Shown here: positions 24,441 through 36,130 of the stretch, piece after piece
How positions within the stretch are numbered: position 1 is the first letter of the stretch
How the letters are laid out: the number at the start of each line of letters is the position of its first letter
NCBI GenBank assembly: GCA_933207985.1
Contig: OW240916.1
Span: 83,900,997-83,964,996, forward strand
DNA from: Pelobates cultripes
Taxonomy: Eukaryota; Chordata; Amphibia; Anura; Pelobatidae
DNA: 64,000 bases
Direction of reading: 5' to 3'
Position numbers and translations under genes: made by a program
The notes under the pieces: generated by a model
Told to the model about the DNA's origin: nothing
Seen by the model: the letters and a program-made list of their open reading frames with translations, nothing else
Databases searched by the model: none

Positions 24441-24688
24441 GAGCACAACTTATGTAATGCTTGTGCTACTCTTTTATTGTTTAAAACCATGGTGGAGAAG
24501 GCTCTTGATTCCAATTGTCATCATGAATGCAATCATAGTTAATTGTGAGCAGAAGAACTACAATACCTTACTACAATACGGAAGATAGCAGTTGTAGAAT
24601 CACACTAAGTGTAAAATAAAAGAGTAAGAAGAAATTGAATTTGTAAAAGTTGTATATAGCACAAAAAAACAAATCTTAGGACACGTAC

Positions 24689-24769
24689 CTCCAGTCTCTT
24701 GAGTAGATCATCTCTCTCATTCTCCAGCTCCACAAGATCTGGTCTTTGCCCTCTCAACTGTGCAATTTC
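24689..24769 (-). CDS. homer3: homer3 coiled-coil exon (exon 8 in numbering used here)
   Basis: This 81-bp exon encodes 27 residues beginning EIAQLRGQRPDLVELENERD and ending LLKRLE. The heptad pattern is that of the C-terminal Homer coiled coil, which mediates tetramerisation of long Homer scaffolds at the postsynaptic density and other signalling sites. The acceptor reads TTGTACTTCAG and the donor GTACGT. Both introns are in phase 0, matching the exon before it. It aligns with the Homer1 segment EIERLKQEIDNARELQEQRD. The next exon, for the final leucine zipper, was not found in the 24.7 kb below it. Confidence 0.9.
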
Positions 24770-26802
24770 CTGAAGTACAAATAAATATAACTTTTAGGCA
24801 TCTATACTTTTTTGTTTTTTTTATAAACTTCCAAAGCCAGTGTTGCCGAAATAAGCCTTACAGTGGTTTTCAATAAAGTGAGATTTGCCAGGAATTCAAA
24901 CTGAATTCTGAAAAACTGAATATCAATAGAACATAGACATATTCCACAGAACTATACAGTAGGTTAAAAAAGATAAACATATAATTCTAACAAAACATGT
25001 ATCACGTATGAGAACAGAAGGTGATGAGGGTTTTGCCAAAATAGCCACACAGAAAACCGTTTACTTGGCTTTGTTCTTAGAGATTTGGCATACAAATGTT
25101 GAAGTTTATTAACCACATTCTCCTGGCAACAAAAATTGTACTTCAATATGATGGACAAAATTTCAAGGTCTTAGAATTTGATGATATTAAAGACATAACA
25201 ACCATTAATAGAATAATGGATACAATAAAAAATACAAATCTCTTGTATCTAATTTGGACATCTGGGGTTTTTAGTGCAGGTGGCTGCTGAATAAAGACAT
25301 GGTGAGCAGAAAATTAGCCTCTGTCTCCCTACTGATAACAAAACCACTAGAGGAGCCAACACACAACTACCAATAGTGCAGCTCGGAAGCTTGGTGGCCC
25401 ATTCGGCATTCTTCACCCTTAGGACTGCCCTATTGGCATTGCTTGGAGGAAGTGAAACCAGGTCACCACCTCCCAGCTTGCAGAATACCATGTCGGAAGG
25501 GAGAGGAATCCATGGAAAGAGGAGGGAAAAGAGAAGTATAAGCAGATTCCAATCAGCTAGATCCCACAGTGTGTATTTGTAACTATGCCAGAATTTATAT
25601 GTGTGCGTGTCAATGTATATTTGGATCTGTGTTAGTACGTGTGTGTATGTGTCCATATATTCCAAAATTAGGATGCCAACACTATACACGAATAAACCCC
25701 TGCATTCAAACATCACACACATTCAATGGCCACCACTGCGTGGGAAAGAAACCCAGACAGATTCTTGCACAGGGGCCCTCTTTACAATAGTTTTGCCTCT
25801 GAGCCAACAGATAACAGTGAGTCTGTTTTGTAACACCAACTTTCCACTGTTTTAGTAGCCATTTTAACTGGTAAAACAGGAATTTAATAAACACCTTCTC
25901 CTCATATAGCAAGTGCACAAACATGCAAAACATAATGGGACTCAACTTTATCCTACTGTTTTGTTTTTTTGTTTAGGAGAAAAAGAAAAAGAATAAAAAT
26001 AAACTGTTATTGGACTTTGATATTTTAAAGATGATTACAGCAATTTTCTTCCAATTTTCTCTTTCTATATTCTTAGTATAATGTGATACATTGTGTTTTA
26101 TGTGCTTTTGACTACCTGACAATTTCTTATATTGTTTCCTTTCTTTTGATTTTACCCTACTATAGCCGGCTCTATTCTCACACAAATCATTACAGCTGCT
26201 TCGAGATGTATCTTCCAAATCTTGCAATTCTTCACTTACTATTGATTACTATTCCCGTGGATAGATATATATGTTATAGCATGCACTTCCTTTGTTATAA
26301 AGTCACCGCCTGCTGGGAATAGCCTTAACTACACATTGACAGCCACAGACACACAGGAAAGTTCACCTCATTTCTGGACTGGAGTGATTTATACCTATCT
26401 GACATTTCAGGGCCATGATTCTCCAAATACAGCTTATTACACAAATGTACACCAACAATTCATCAACAAAATCTTTCCACGATATGTGAAACAATCCAGG
26501 TAGGGTTAAGTATGTATGTTTGAGAAACCCTGTGACACAATGTTCCTTGGGTCAAGCACCCATTATTTCCAACAGCCTCAGTTCAGAACCTCAACTTTGC
26601 GGAAGCTCCTAGAATGCAATGGAAAGTTTGCAAAGCAAACTCTTACATTTCCTCCCTAAGGGGGTCCTGAAAACATGTATGTGTTCCTGAAAACAAGACC
26701 CCTTTTCCAACATTTCTGACTTTCCAATCCAGACATCTTTATTAAGATTAAATTTTAATGGTGTGTAAAGAATTGCTGTGCTCCGGATTACAATAAGATC
26801 AC
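24770..26802 (-). other. homer3 intron between coiled-coil exons
   Basis: A 2.0-kb intron. It has GT-rich and AT-rich patches, and no element with clear ends was recognised. Confidence 0.7.
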
Positions 26803-26910
26803 CTCCTCTTTGCTCTTAAGAAGCAGTTCCAGGCCTCGTAATCTCTCAGAAAGTTCATCTCCCTGCTCTGCTGTAGTGTCCGGGATAGTTCGAGACTCCA
26901 ATTCTGTAAC
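26803..26910 (-). CDS. homer3: homer3 coiled-coil exon (exon 7)
   Basis: This 108-bp exon encodes 36 residues starting VTELESRTIPDTTAEQGDEL and ending LLLKSKEE. It joins the previous exon after ...AERLRQR to give the Homer3 signature RLRQRVTELE. The acceptor is ACTTGTAG and the donor GTGATC. The middle part is acidic and variable, as in Homer3, between two helical blocks. Confidence 0.92.
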
Positions 26911-28384
26911 CTACAAGTAAGAGAGAGTCAAGATTAGGAAAATAATGAAAATCTGTGCAAATACATGGCCATCATAAAAGCTTTGTAGAGTACTTGCTTG
27001 AATCACCAAGAGAGGTGAAGGTTTATCCAAAGAGAGTGTATTAGGAACATAGAATAATCCATTATCTGAGAGATTAATCCACTCTTTAGATATAAAACTT
27101 TCTGCATTGGTAAACAGTAATGTCATCGAACAACTGAACCAGGAAGCGTACATTTAGAATTTCAAATATAAGTGAGCATCGCAATGTGGTCATACAGTGG
27201 TGGCAAAGCTAGGCCTATGTTAGTGACCGTGAAAGTTCCGAATGGAGACAGACATTCTCCACTAATTTAATATAGATGTGATTAAATAGAACAATTATGG
27301 TTACGGTTATAATAACAAAGCTCTTACTTTGATGGTGACAGTATGTAGATCACTCTGTGTGTTATATTAATTATATAAACGCTTGCTAAGGAAGTGAAAA
27401 GCACTTATAGCAACACATTGGTAAGGAGTTTTGTGGCTTCAGGGTTGATCACACAGCCATTTCTATTTAAGAGTATTGAGTTTTGTGAATGTCCTCAAGT
27501 TAACCCATTACGTCCACATTTTCTATACTTAGATGCAAGTAAAGTAACCCATTCATTAATCTCAGAATTTGTCTATAGACTGCAGTGTATATTTGCAGAC
27601 TATTTTTTTCTCAAATAAAGACATACATACCATAGTCATTTCAGTTCCCCACAGAACTCCTCAATAAAGAACAGTAATAAACAACATGATTGGATATTTG
27701 TAAATTCCTTTTAGAATATTTAAACTAACAAAACACCTATTAAGGTGTTATAAAAGGAGAAACAGACAAGTCATATTTATGTTGTAATTTACTAGCAGAG
27801 TAATCCTTCCATATAATTATTTTTATTTTGCCTTACATTGCAATACAAAATTGGAATACATATATCACATTAACCCCACATAAATCCACACTAGTGTTCT
27901 ACATCATGGTAGGAATTTTGCTAGCATTTTAAAAATTGACATTCCTAACAAAATGCCAACTGATTTCAAACAAATAGCAATAAGCAGGGAACTTGACTTT
28001 TTTTTATTTTTTATATTTTTTATTTTTGTTGTGCAGGTAGGTATATGTCATTAGCAAATGCCACAACAGCGTACATAAAGATAAACAGGGTATACAGTGG
28101 CATAAGTAGTTGCACTATTTTTCTTTTTTTGTTAACGTAAGAGAGTTGAACTTAACCGGTGAAACTTTTTAGTATGAGATAGATTATACGTAGAAGTTGT
28201 AAAATGCTAGTTAGGGTGAGTGAGTATATGGTAGTTCGCTATCATTTAAGACGTTCTAGACAAAGGAAATAAAAGTGAATACAATCAAAGATATAACATG
28301 CTAGCAAGATATAACTGGCTGACACACTAGCTACACCAGTGGCGGATCCAGAGCCTGATCTCGGGAGGGGCACTTGTAGATTAT

Positions 28385-28510
28385 TTAAAGAAATAATCCA
28401 GACACAATAACCACTACAGCACAGTGTAGTGGTTATGGTGTCAATAGTGCCGGGACCCCCTCCCAGAGTAAGTAGTCAAACCGTTTAAGAACAGTTTGAC
28501 AACTTACCTG
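28385..28510. repeat. dispersed repeat shared with two other introns
   Basis: CCACTACAGCACAGTGTAGTGGTTATGGTG ... CCGGGACCCCCTCCCAGAGTAAGTAGTCAAAC is closely matched at 47,570-47,660 and more loosely at 43,465-43,540. The copy here lies inside the hAT element. Confidence 0.7.
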
Positions 28511-28554
28511 AGGTCTGCTGGGAAATGGGGCAGTAGTAGGGCATAGGAGCAGTG

Positions 28555-29190
28555 GTGTGTATGAGTGGTGCAATGTGTAAGGGGTGCAGTGTGTGTGTGT
28601 GTGGGTGTGTGAGGGTACAGCGTGTGAGCAGTGTGTGTGTGTGTGTGTGTGAAGGTTGTAGTGTGTGTGAGGGCGGCAGTGTAGGTCAGGGATGCAGTGT
28701 ATGTGTGGGACAGTATGTGTGTGTAACAGTTGCAGTGTGTGTGTGTGAGTATTGCAGTGTATGTGTGAGTGTGGGCAATGTTGTGTGTATGGGGCGGCAG
28801 TGTATGGGGGCAGTGTGTGTGTATGGGGAGCAGTGTGTGTGTATCGGGTAGTGTATGTGTGTAGAGTGTGTGTGTATGGTGGGCAGTGTGTGTGTATGGG
28901 GGCAGTGTGTGTGTGTATCGGGTAGTGTATGTGTGTAGAGTGTGTGTGTATGGGGGGCAGTGTGTGTGTATGGGGGGCAATATGTGTGTATGGGGGCAGT
29001 GTGTGTGTATGGGGAGCAGTGTGTGGTTATGGGGGTAGTGTATGTGTGTAGAGTGTGTGTGTATGGGGGGCAGTGTGTGTGTATGGGGGGCAGTATGTGT
29101 GTATGGGGAGTAGTGTGTGTGTATGGGGGCAGTATGTGTGTATGGGGGGCAGTGTATGTGTGTAGAGTGTGTGTGTGTGATAAGGGTAGG
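28555..29190. repeat. GT-rich minisatellite (GTGTGTGTATGGGGGGCAGT)
   Basis: About 20-bp units of GTGTGTGTATGGGGGGCAGT alternate with TGTATGTGTGTAGAGTGTGT. Higher-order copies are near 28,860-28,930 and 28,930-29,050. It makes up half of the surrounding hAT element. Confidence 0.9.
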
Positions 29191-29197
29191 GGGGCTT

Positions 29198-29243
29198 TTT
29201 TTTAATAATAATAATAATAATATATATATATATATATATATTA
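29198..29243. repeat. TAA and TA microsatellite
   Basis: An (AAT)n run is followed by (TA)n inside the hAT element. Confidence 0.9.
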
Positions 29244-29311
29244 ATTTAATTAAAATATATTTTCTATGTCCCCCCTACCTTCTTACCTTTAATGGGGGAG
29301 AGTTCACTCTT

Positions 29312-29362
29312 GCGAGATTTGGAGCGTTGCCGTGGTAACCGTGGCAACGCTCCAAATCTCGC
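29312..29362. repeat. 20-bp-arm palindrome
   Basis: GCGAGATTTGGAGCGTTGCC (29,312-29,331) is followed after 11 bp by its exact reverse complement (29,343-29,362). Confidence 0.9.
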
Positions 29363-29601
29363 GAGAGGAGGACCCGGAGGAGCTGCAGGCTGAGCTCCCG
29401 GGTCCTCTCTCTCACTCCCTCCCCCCGCCGACTGCCAGCACTGTGCCTGTGGACCGGGGAGGGAGATCTGTGATCTCCCCTCCGGTCCACAGGCACATTG
29501 CAGGGCTAGCACCTGCATGTGCTGGCAGGGGAGAGGGAGACCGTCAGTATTCTTGGGGGGGGGCAATTTCCCGTTCCCCCGGATCCGCCACTGAGCTACA
29601 C

Positions 29602-30420
29602 TGGGTTGGGTTGAAGTCTGCCTAGGACATTTAGCATATGCCACTTAGAGTCCAAATGAGATGACATAGCTTGGTACCGGGCACTGCCTCCCCTTCTTGC
29701 TCTTTTGTGTGCGGCATCAAAACAGAAAGGGCTGTGACCTTCAGAGGCCAACGTTCCTGTACACTTGGCAGCATAAGGGGGTGACCTCTGGGTCATGCCG
29801 GTCCCGCCGAGGGAGTCTGGATCTCTGTGGTCGAGGCTGGTACTGGCGGCCATGCTGCTGGGTATGCTGGAAAAGCGTTGCCCGGTGCTGTGGCTTCCTG
29901 CGCCTTCTTTCTTTCTTGGCCATGCGAGGGGAGGGGTGTTTATACATGATGCGCCGTGTAGCAGCAGGATGACCCCCGGAAACCACTGGGCCTTCAGCAG
30001 GCATGTACGGTAGCTCTTTGGGGTGCTCTCCCTAAGGAGATTGATTAGGTGTCGCTCTAATACGAGCCTCCAATTTGGCCCAGAAGCCAGCAAAGATTGC
30101 ATCCAAGCGCTCCAGCATGTATTCAGCAGCGCCTCCTCGTGTCTCCATGGGCTGTTTCAGACCAGACTGGTGGAGCAGAAGAAGCATGTCTGCCATCTTA
30201 GGTGAGTCATCCGCGATCAAGAGTCGTCGGGTGGTAGCTGTGTAGAGTCAATAGAGGCATCAGCCAGTGGATACCGGGCTAACCCCCGCCGGTCCAGAAA
30301 GGGTGATTGGGGGGAGGACAGCGTTGTTCACCGGGACCACCGCGGCTGTCTCTCCAAAGCTCAGGCTTGTGTAGGCCGCAAGCCACAATCGGGATGTGCC
30401 GGGGCCAGAGAGGCTCACAA
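29602..30420. other. GC-rich unclassified segment
   Basis: GC-rich compared with the intron around it, with several overlapping minus-strand frames. One (30,032-30,220) reads KMADMLLLLHQSG and later LDAIFAGFWAKLEARI. It could be the 5' part (UTR and ORF1) of a minus-strand LINE, but no named domain is visible. Confidence 0.35.
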
Positions 30421-30429
30421 CTACTACAC

Positions 30430-30711
30430 AATGATATTTTAGAGTGGCCTTTTATTGTGGCCAGCCTAAGACACACCTTTGCAATAATCATGTTGTCTAA
30501 TCAGCATCTTGATATGCCCCACCTGTGAGGTGGATGGATTATCTCAGCGAAGGAGAAGTGCTCACTAACACAGATTTAGACAGATTTGTGAACAATATGT
30601 GAGAGAAATAGGCCTTTTGTGTACATAGAAAAAGTCTTAGATCTTTAAGTTCAGCTCATGAAAAATGGGGGCAAAAACATAAGTGTTGTATTTATACTTT
30701 TGTTCAGTGTA
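30430..30711. mobile_element. mariner/Tc1 deletion derivative
   Basis: The right end ATTTATACTTTTGTTCAGTG is a known vertebrate Tc1/mariner terminus, followed by TA. The internal sequence (TTTATTGTGGCCAGCCTAAG; CAGATTTGTGAACAATATGT; TTCAGCTCATGAAAAATGGG) is the typical 3' half of that non-coding family. The left terminal repeat is missing. Confidence 0.7.
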
Positions 30712-30769
30712 TATATATATGTGCATGTGTAGGTATTTATGTGTATATATGTATGTATATAAATTTGGT

Positions 30770-31036
30770 CGACCGATTACTCCGGATCTATGCCATTCTT
30801 GTCTCCATAGGGTTCAGGTAGACAGTAAGGCAGTTTGCGTACTCACTCAGCGGACCAACAGACTCGATCTCACACTTTCTGTTGCTGGGCTGGTACTCTC
30901 TGCAAATGTATGCAACGCATTCGGATACTACTGGAAGTACTTAATGTCCCCTCAACTCCCCCCCGCCCCCCCATTTTTTATTCGGTACCCCTCCCCCCTT
31001 TTGAAATTAATAAACTTCAAGTTGGAAAAAAAAAAA
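30770..31036 (+). mobile_element. 5'-truncated L1-type LINE 3' end
   Basis: A 3' UTR-like stretch ends TTAATAAACTTCAAGTTGG followed by a poly(A) run. AATAAA is correctly placed. The upstream part resembles LINE 3' UTR in composition only. No target duplication was found. Confidence 0.5.
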
Positions 31037-32106
31037 ACAGAACAGCATAGATACTGTGTACAAGGTTTCAATACATCTATAATAAATAAAGGAAGCAATA
31101 TAGATATTTAAAAAAAAAATCAAATAAGCAAACACTACTCTACAAAGGCATTTAGCAACCACTTACACTTGTTTTGTTTTTATATGGTCCTGATTTATTT
31201 GCTAATTATTTTTAAATAAAATTTAAATATATGTATATTGATTCAAAATTTTAATCTGGTATTTGACATACCCCTGTAGGGTTTTTGCAACATGGCTGTA
31301 GTAATAGCGTATATGTAAGCACAGCGGAAAAACTATAACAGATTTTATTTAAGAAAGTTCAGAACAGTTTGTGAAAGATGGAAGATTAAATCACATTCAT
31401 AAAGAAAATCTATTTAGTTTTGTTTCAGATTAGCAACAGGAAGAAGAAATGTGGAGAAGTTGCTATCTACAGCAACATCCTGTGCAATTCACCACGAAAA
31501 CTTAAATTATATATATTTACATTTTATTCAGCTTCAAATAGACTCTAAATAAAATCACGTTGCTATATACGCTGAAAAAGCTTGACGAAAAATAGAAAAT
31601 AAATCTCGCTAGCTGTAGAACGCAAGAACAGCAAAGTGATTTTCTGCTGTGACTCAGTGAACATTAACAGATTTCTCCTTTCTTACGCCTGTCAATCTAT
31701 TTGAAGAAAGTCCACTTTAAATTGTACTAACTCCTTCTCCCCTGTATACACACTTAAATATGCAGCTGGCTTGGATCTGCAGTCCCACTCACAAAATAAC
31801 AGTAATTTGTATTAAACAGAAGAATTTAAAAAGGTTCTAAAATAATGTTAGCTAGGTGAAATGGAAGTTATTTTTGGTATATGGGGGCTGGAGACCTATG
31901 TACTTCTAAGAGTGGCCTTTTAATATGTAGTCCAAAGTATGAGTGGGTTCCACTTTACTTTCTTAAAGAGATACAGGTGTATATACAACAGAGATTTTCT
32001 TTAATATAATAGATGATCAAAGAACTCTTGGAAATTATCATACCTATCAAGGCTTTATTTGTTTTACACCCGCTCCTGTTTGTTAACCCTACCTATATAG
32101 AAGCTT

Positions 32107-33679
32107 TGCACCCTGTTCCAAATTATTATGCAAATTCTATTTAAGTGTCACAAAGATTAAATATTTAGTTTTTCAGTTTAACTCATGGATGGCATTGTGT
32201 CTCAGGGCTCTTTTGATCACTGAAAACAATCTCGGACACCTGTGATAATTAGATTGCCAGGTGAGCCCAATTTAAGGAAAAACTACTAAAGGACGGTATT
32301 CCACATTATTAAGCAGAGCACCATTTTCATGCAATATGGGGAAGAAAAAGGATCTCTCTGCTGCCAAAAAGAGTGAAATAGTTCAATGCCTTGGATGAGG
32401 TATGAAAACATTAGATATTTCACGAAAACATAAGCGTGATCATCGCACTATTAAGAGATTTATGGCTGATTCAGAGCACAGACGGGTTCGTGCAAATAAA
32501 GGCACATTGAGGAAGATTTCTGCCATATCCGTGCATCGGATCAAGAGAGCAGCTGCTAAAATACTATTACATAGCAGCAAACAGATATTTGAAGCTGCTG
32601 GTGCCTCTGGAGTCCAGCGGACATCAAGGTGTAGAGTCCTCCAGAGTCTTGCAACCGTGCATAAACCTTCTATTCAGCCACCACTAACCAATGCTCACAA
32701 GCAGAAATGGCTGCATTGGGCAGACAAATACATGAAGACTAATTTTCAAACAGTCCTGTTCACGGATGAGTGCCGTGCAACCCTGGATGGGCCAGATGGA
32801 TGGAGTAGTGGATGGTTGGTGGACGACCACCCTGTTCCAACAAGGCTGCGATGTCAGCAAGGCGGTGGTGGAGTCATGTTTTGGGCCGGAATCATGGGAA
32901 GAGAGCTGGTCGGCCCCTTTAGGGTCCCCGAAGGTGTAAAGATGACCTCTGCAAAGTATGTGGAGTTTCTGACTGACCACTTTCTTCCCTGGTACAGAAG
33001 GAAGAACTATGCTTTCCGTAATAAAATAATCTTCATGCATGACAATGCACCATCTCATGCTGCAAAGAATACATCTGCATCAATGGCTGCTATGGGGATA
33101 AAAGGAGAGAATGTCATGGTGTGGCCTCCATCCTCCCCTGACCTCAATCTTATTGAGAACCTTTGGAGCATCCTCAAGCAAAAGATTTATGAGGGTGGGA
33201 GGCAGTTTACATCCAAACAGCAACTCTGGGAGGCTAGTCTGACATCTTGCAAACAAATTCAAGCAGAAACTGTCCAAAAACTCACAAGTTCAAATGATGC
33301 AAGACTTGTGAAGCTGCTATCAAATAAGGGGTCCTATGTTAAAACGTAACGTGACCTGTTAACATGTTTAAAAAGTTAAAATATTGTTATAAGTTTGATT
33401 GAAATAGCTTTTGATTTCAGTAAATATGCTGCAAAGAATTTTCAGTTCTTTACAACCTATAAAGTGTTTTGAAACTTACTGTGTGTAATAATTTGGAACA
33501 GTGCACTGTAAGTTTTTTATGTTTAAAAAAAATACTGTTATTAGGAGGTTTGTTCAATAAAATTTGAATTGTACTCTTAATAGTTGATAACATGAGAATT
33601 ATGCTGACTGTTATTTACATCAATTATTTAGGTAAATGAGAAAAATATAATTTGCATAATAATTTGGAACAAGGTGTAT
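32107..33679 (+). mobile_element. Tc1-like DD37E element, nearly intact
   Basis: The right end is AATTTGCATAATAATTTGGAACAAGGTGTA and the left end TGCACCCTGTTCCAAATTATTATGCAAATT. They form ~30-bp inverted repeats with a few changes (left TA is now TG). The length of 1.57 kb is normal. A partial inner copy of the repeat is at 33,487-33,500. The transposase frame fills most of the element. Confidence 0.9.
32336..33349 (+). pseudogene. Tc1-like (DD37E) transposase with one stop codon
   Basis: The ATG at 32,336 starts MGKKKDLSAAKKSEIVQCLG, then one TGA (32,396-32,398), and the same frame runs uninterrupted to TAA at 33,347. An N-terminal helix-turn-helix region covers about residues 10-60. The catalytic residues are Asp in LFTDECRATL, Asp in FMHDNAPSHA and Glu in DLNLIENLW. 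Exactly 37 residues separate the last two, so this is a DD37E enzyme and not the usual DD34E. All three acidic residues are present. An internal ATG at 32,402 just after the stop gives a 315-residue product lacking only 22 residues. Activity is unknown. Confidence 0.9.
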
Positions 33680-33889
33680 TCAAGCTTAGTGGTTATAGGA
33701 TGATTTGCTTTCATGAACATTGCAGATATTGCCTTGATTGAAATGAATTTGGCACAGGTACACATATTTTGGTTCCTTTAAGAATCACAACACAAACCAA
33801 AAACTTGGTCAGATGGTTACTATCAAGCAAGCAAATGCAGTTTGAATTTTAACTCAATTAATGAGAATGGTTCCCCTTCCACGTGGTGC

Positions 33890-34440
33890 TATAGTTAAAT
33901 GGTTAAAATAACACTAATGTTTATTCCTTACACTCCAGTGTTAAAAACACTATTTAGGTGGCTGGATCCCCTTTGCCCCCATTTAAAAAAAAAAAAAAAA
34001 ACACGCGGATTCGCCATAGCTTGCTCCGCCCACTTAGCTGAGATAATCAAAACTGAGGATCTTGGCCAATCCAATGCTTTTCCATAGGAATGCACTGGGA
34101 GGCTTTTGCGCATTCGTGGCAAAATGCAGCGCTGCACCAATCTGCATCTTCTCATAGAGATGCATTGAATCAATGCATCTCTATGAGGAGCGTTCAGAGT
34201 CTCAATGCAGAGTGTTATGATGATGAACATCATTGCTCACATTGTGCAGCACTGACCCAGTAAGCACCTCTATTGTCAGTCTGAGTGACTGCCACTATAT
34301 GTGTTCCTAGGAGGCAATGTAAACACTGCCTTTTCTCTTAAAAGACAGTCTTTACATTAAAATGCCTGCAGGGACCGACTACATACACCACAACAAATAA
34401 ATTAAGCTTTAGTTGTTCTAGTGACTATAGTGTCCCTTTG
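33890..34440. repeat. dispersed repeat (...GACTATAGTGTCCCTTT)
   Basis: The right end AGTTGTTCTAGTGACTATAGTGTCCCTTT is the reverse complement of the GGGACACTATAG start seen in related copies. The left end GTGCTATAGTTAAATGGTTAA is a degraded partner. An internal inverted pair, TCTCATAGAGATGCATTGA / TCAATGCATCTCTATGAG, is at 34,149-34,185. Confidence 0.6.
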
Positions 34441-34824
34441 AAAACCGAGGGAATCAGCAGCTGTAGCAAAAGAATATGACCTCAAGCCATAGCTGCTTCC
34501 TTCTCCATCCCTTGTGCAGTGGGACGGCAGATGAAATTAATATTGGGATTTTGGTTTTAAATAGCTACAAAATTGGCTGTGATACCATTTTTCTTAATTG
34601 TAAACGGTAGTGTGTGTAGTAGAATAATATTAATATTTTCTGGCATAATATGTCAGACAGGATACAGAAAACCATGTGAGGTGAGTAACTGCCCAATTGA
34701 CAGGCAATAAAATTCAATGATTTTACCTTTGATTGCGATCAGGTGCTCAGTACTCTATGACCTATGATTTCAATCATTTGACTTGTGAACTGTGAAACAC
34801 ATATTTGTTATATAATAATTCCAA

Positions 34825-35012
34825 ACCTCTAGACTGTAAGCTCATTTGAGCAGGGTTCTCATCAACCCATTGTTACTGTAACATTTTGCAAACTCATTAA
34901 TTGTTATTCATTGTCTTATTTATGGTTTCCCCCTTTTTTAATATTGTAAACGCTGCGGAATAAGACAGCACTATATAAATACCACTATTATTAATAATAA
35001 TAATAATAAGGA
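34825..35012 (+). mobile_element. L2-type LINE 3' tail
   Basis: GACTGTAAGCTCATTTGAGCAGGG, then ATTGTAAACGCTGCGGAAT, CTATATAAATACCA and a final (AAT)n run. This is the same 3' end as the longer L2 copy at 45,890-47,395. It ends 14 bp from the homer3 exon boundary. Confidence 0.85.
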
Positions 35013-35025
35013 TTTTCTTTCCTAC

Positions 35026-35182
35026 CCGTTGCCGTAGCCTTTCAGCCTCCTCTTGGTACCCTGCCAGCTGCTTCTTCCACTTCTCAACATTAGCGTTTGC
35101 TTCTCGAAGGGCAGCCACCAACTTGTTGTTGTTGTCCTGGAGGCTGAAAAACTCTGCTTCCCACTGAACCTCACACACAGAA
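35026..35182 (-). CDS. homer3: homer3 exon with start of coiled coil (exon 6)
   Basis: This 157-bp exon supplies one base to a split Gly codon, then 52 residues starting [20 protein letters not shown] and ending EEAERLRQR. The block [14 protein letters not shown] is diagnostic of the Homer family, and the variant here fits Homer3 best. It starts the long coiled coil that makes Homer a multimeric scaffold. The acceptor is TTTTCCAG and the donor GTAGGA. Its donor side lies 14 bp from an L2 repeat. Confidence 0.95.
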
Positions 35183-35919
35183 CTGGAAAAGGGATGGATA
35201 TAGATACAAGTCATACATGTCCCTCTTAGGAAAGGTATGCACCTTTTTACAGTTTCCTGTGCTTATAGTACATATGTTAGAATGCTAACCCCTTCATGGC
35301 AGATCGCATCTCAGGAACATAATATAACGCAATCTTCCTATAATGGACTTTAAGAAACATGAACTGGACAAACTGAGCATAAATTCTGAAAGCACAGTAG
35401 TGTCTATTTTTCTGAATCTTTTAAATTTCGTAAATTCCAGTTTCATCCTATTCATTAGCTGCAATTTCCCAAACTGCTACTTTACTAAAAAATTTTTTAC
35501 AAATACATTTAGGGAGATTGCAATTCTTGATCTTAAGAAAGCATGGTCTGATCCTCACACACAGACACTTGCATCAGTACCACTGAACACAGAGCCGGAT
35601 TTACATCACAAGTGCCTGTAGGCATTATAAATCCATTTAGTAAACAGTATATTCACATTGCAGGGAGCGGTGGAGGTTTTATAAAGGGCCCTAATATTTG
35701 TGATGGCCGCCCTGAGCAGGAGGTAATGTAATGATATTCAACGAACTGTAGGAAATTGAAGCACTTACTATTTAAAGTGCTATCCTGCCAGCATAATGTA
35801 TTGCAGGAGTGACCCAAAATAATGGAGAGGCAAAAGGCTGCCAGAAATCTGCTTTTATAGTCCAGTACAAACCTCTCCATAGGATTATGAGTCTGTGTTT
35901 GACAAACAAGATCAGATTA

Positions 35920-36130
35920 AGGCTCCAATGTAATCTTTTTGGATAGACTTTTAAAATTAGTTTTTTCAAAATAAAATATCAAAAAACATATCACATAAAA
36001 ATATATATATATAATTATATCAAAATATTTTAAAAATATTTTTTGAAACATTAAATCATTTAAAAAAAAACATGTTTATTTAAAAATATTAAAACCACTT
36101 GAAAAATTTATCCAAAACAATTAAATCAGG
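35920..36130. repeat. AT-rich palindromic MITE
   Basis: TGTAATCTTTTTGGATAGAC and the inverted TTTATCCAAAACAATTAAATC frame an AT-rich foldback with ATTAAATCATTT motifs, as in the family at 5,535 and 23,770. Confidence 0.6.

Larger units (their letters stand above)
28337..29593. mobile_element. hAT-like non-autonomous element with GT minisatellite
   Basis: The terminal inverted repeats CAGTGGCGGATCC and GGATCCGCCACTG are exact. The flanking duplication AGCTACAC is perfect (28,329-28,336 and 29,594-29,601). The interior contains a repeat segment shared with 43,460 and 47,570, a 0.6-kb GT-rich minisatellite, a TAA/TA stretch and a 20-bp-arm palindrome. No transposase is present. Confidence 0.93.
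26911..35025 (-). other. homer3 intron, 8.1 kb, transposon-rich
   Basis: The largest intron seen. It contains a hAT element (28,337-29,593), an unclassified GC-rich stretch (29,600-30,420), a mariner deletion derivative, a LINE tail, an intact-looking Tc1-like element (32,107-33,679), a dispersed repeat (33,890-34,440) and an L2 tail ending 14 bp from the splice donor. Confidence 0.8.

Noticed and set aside
28504..29205. ORFs in the GT minisatellite
   Set aside because: Simple-repeat translation only, with no conserved domain.
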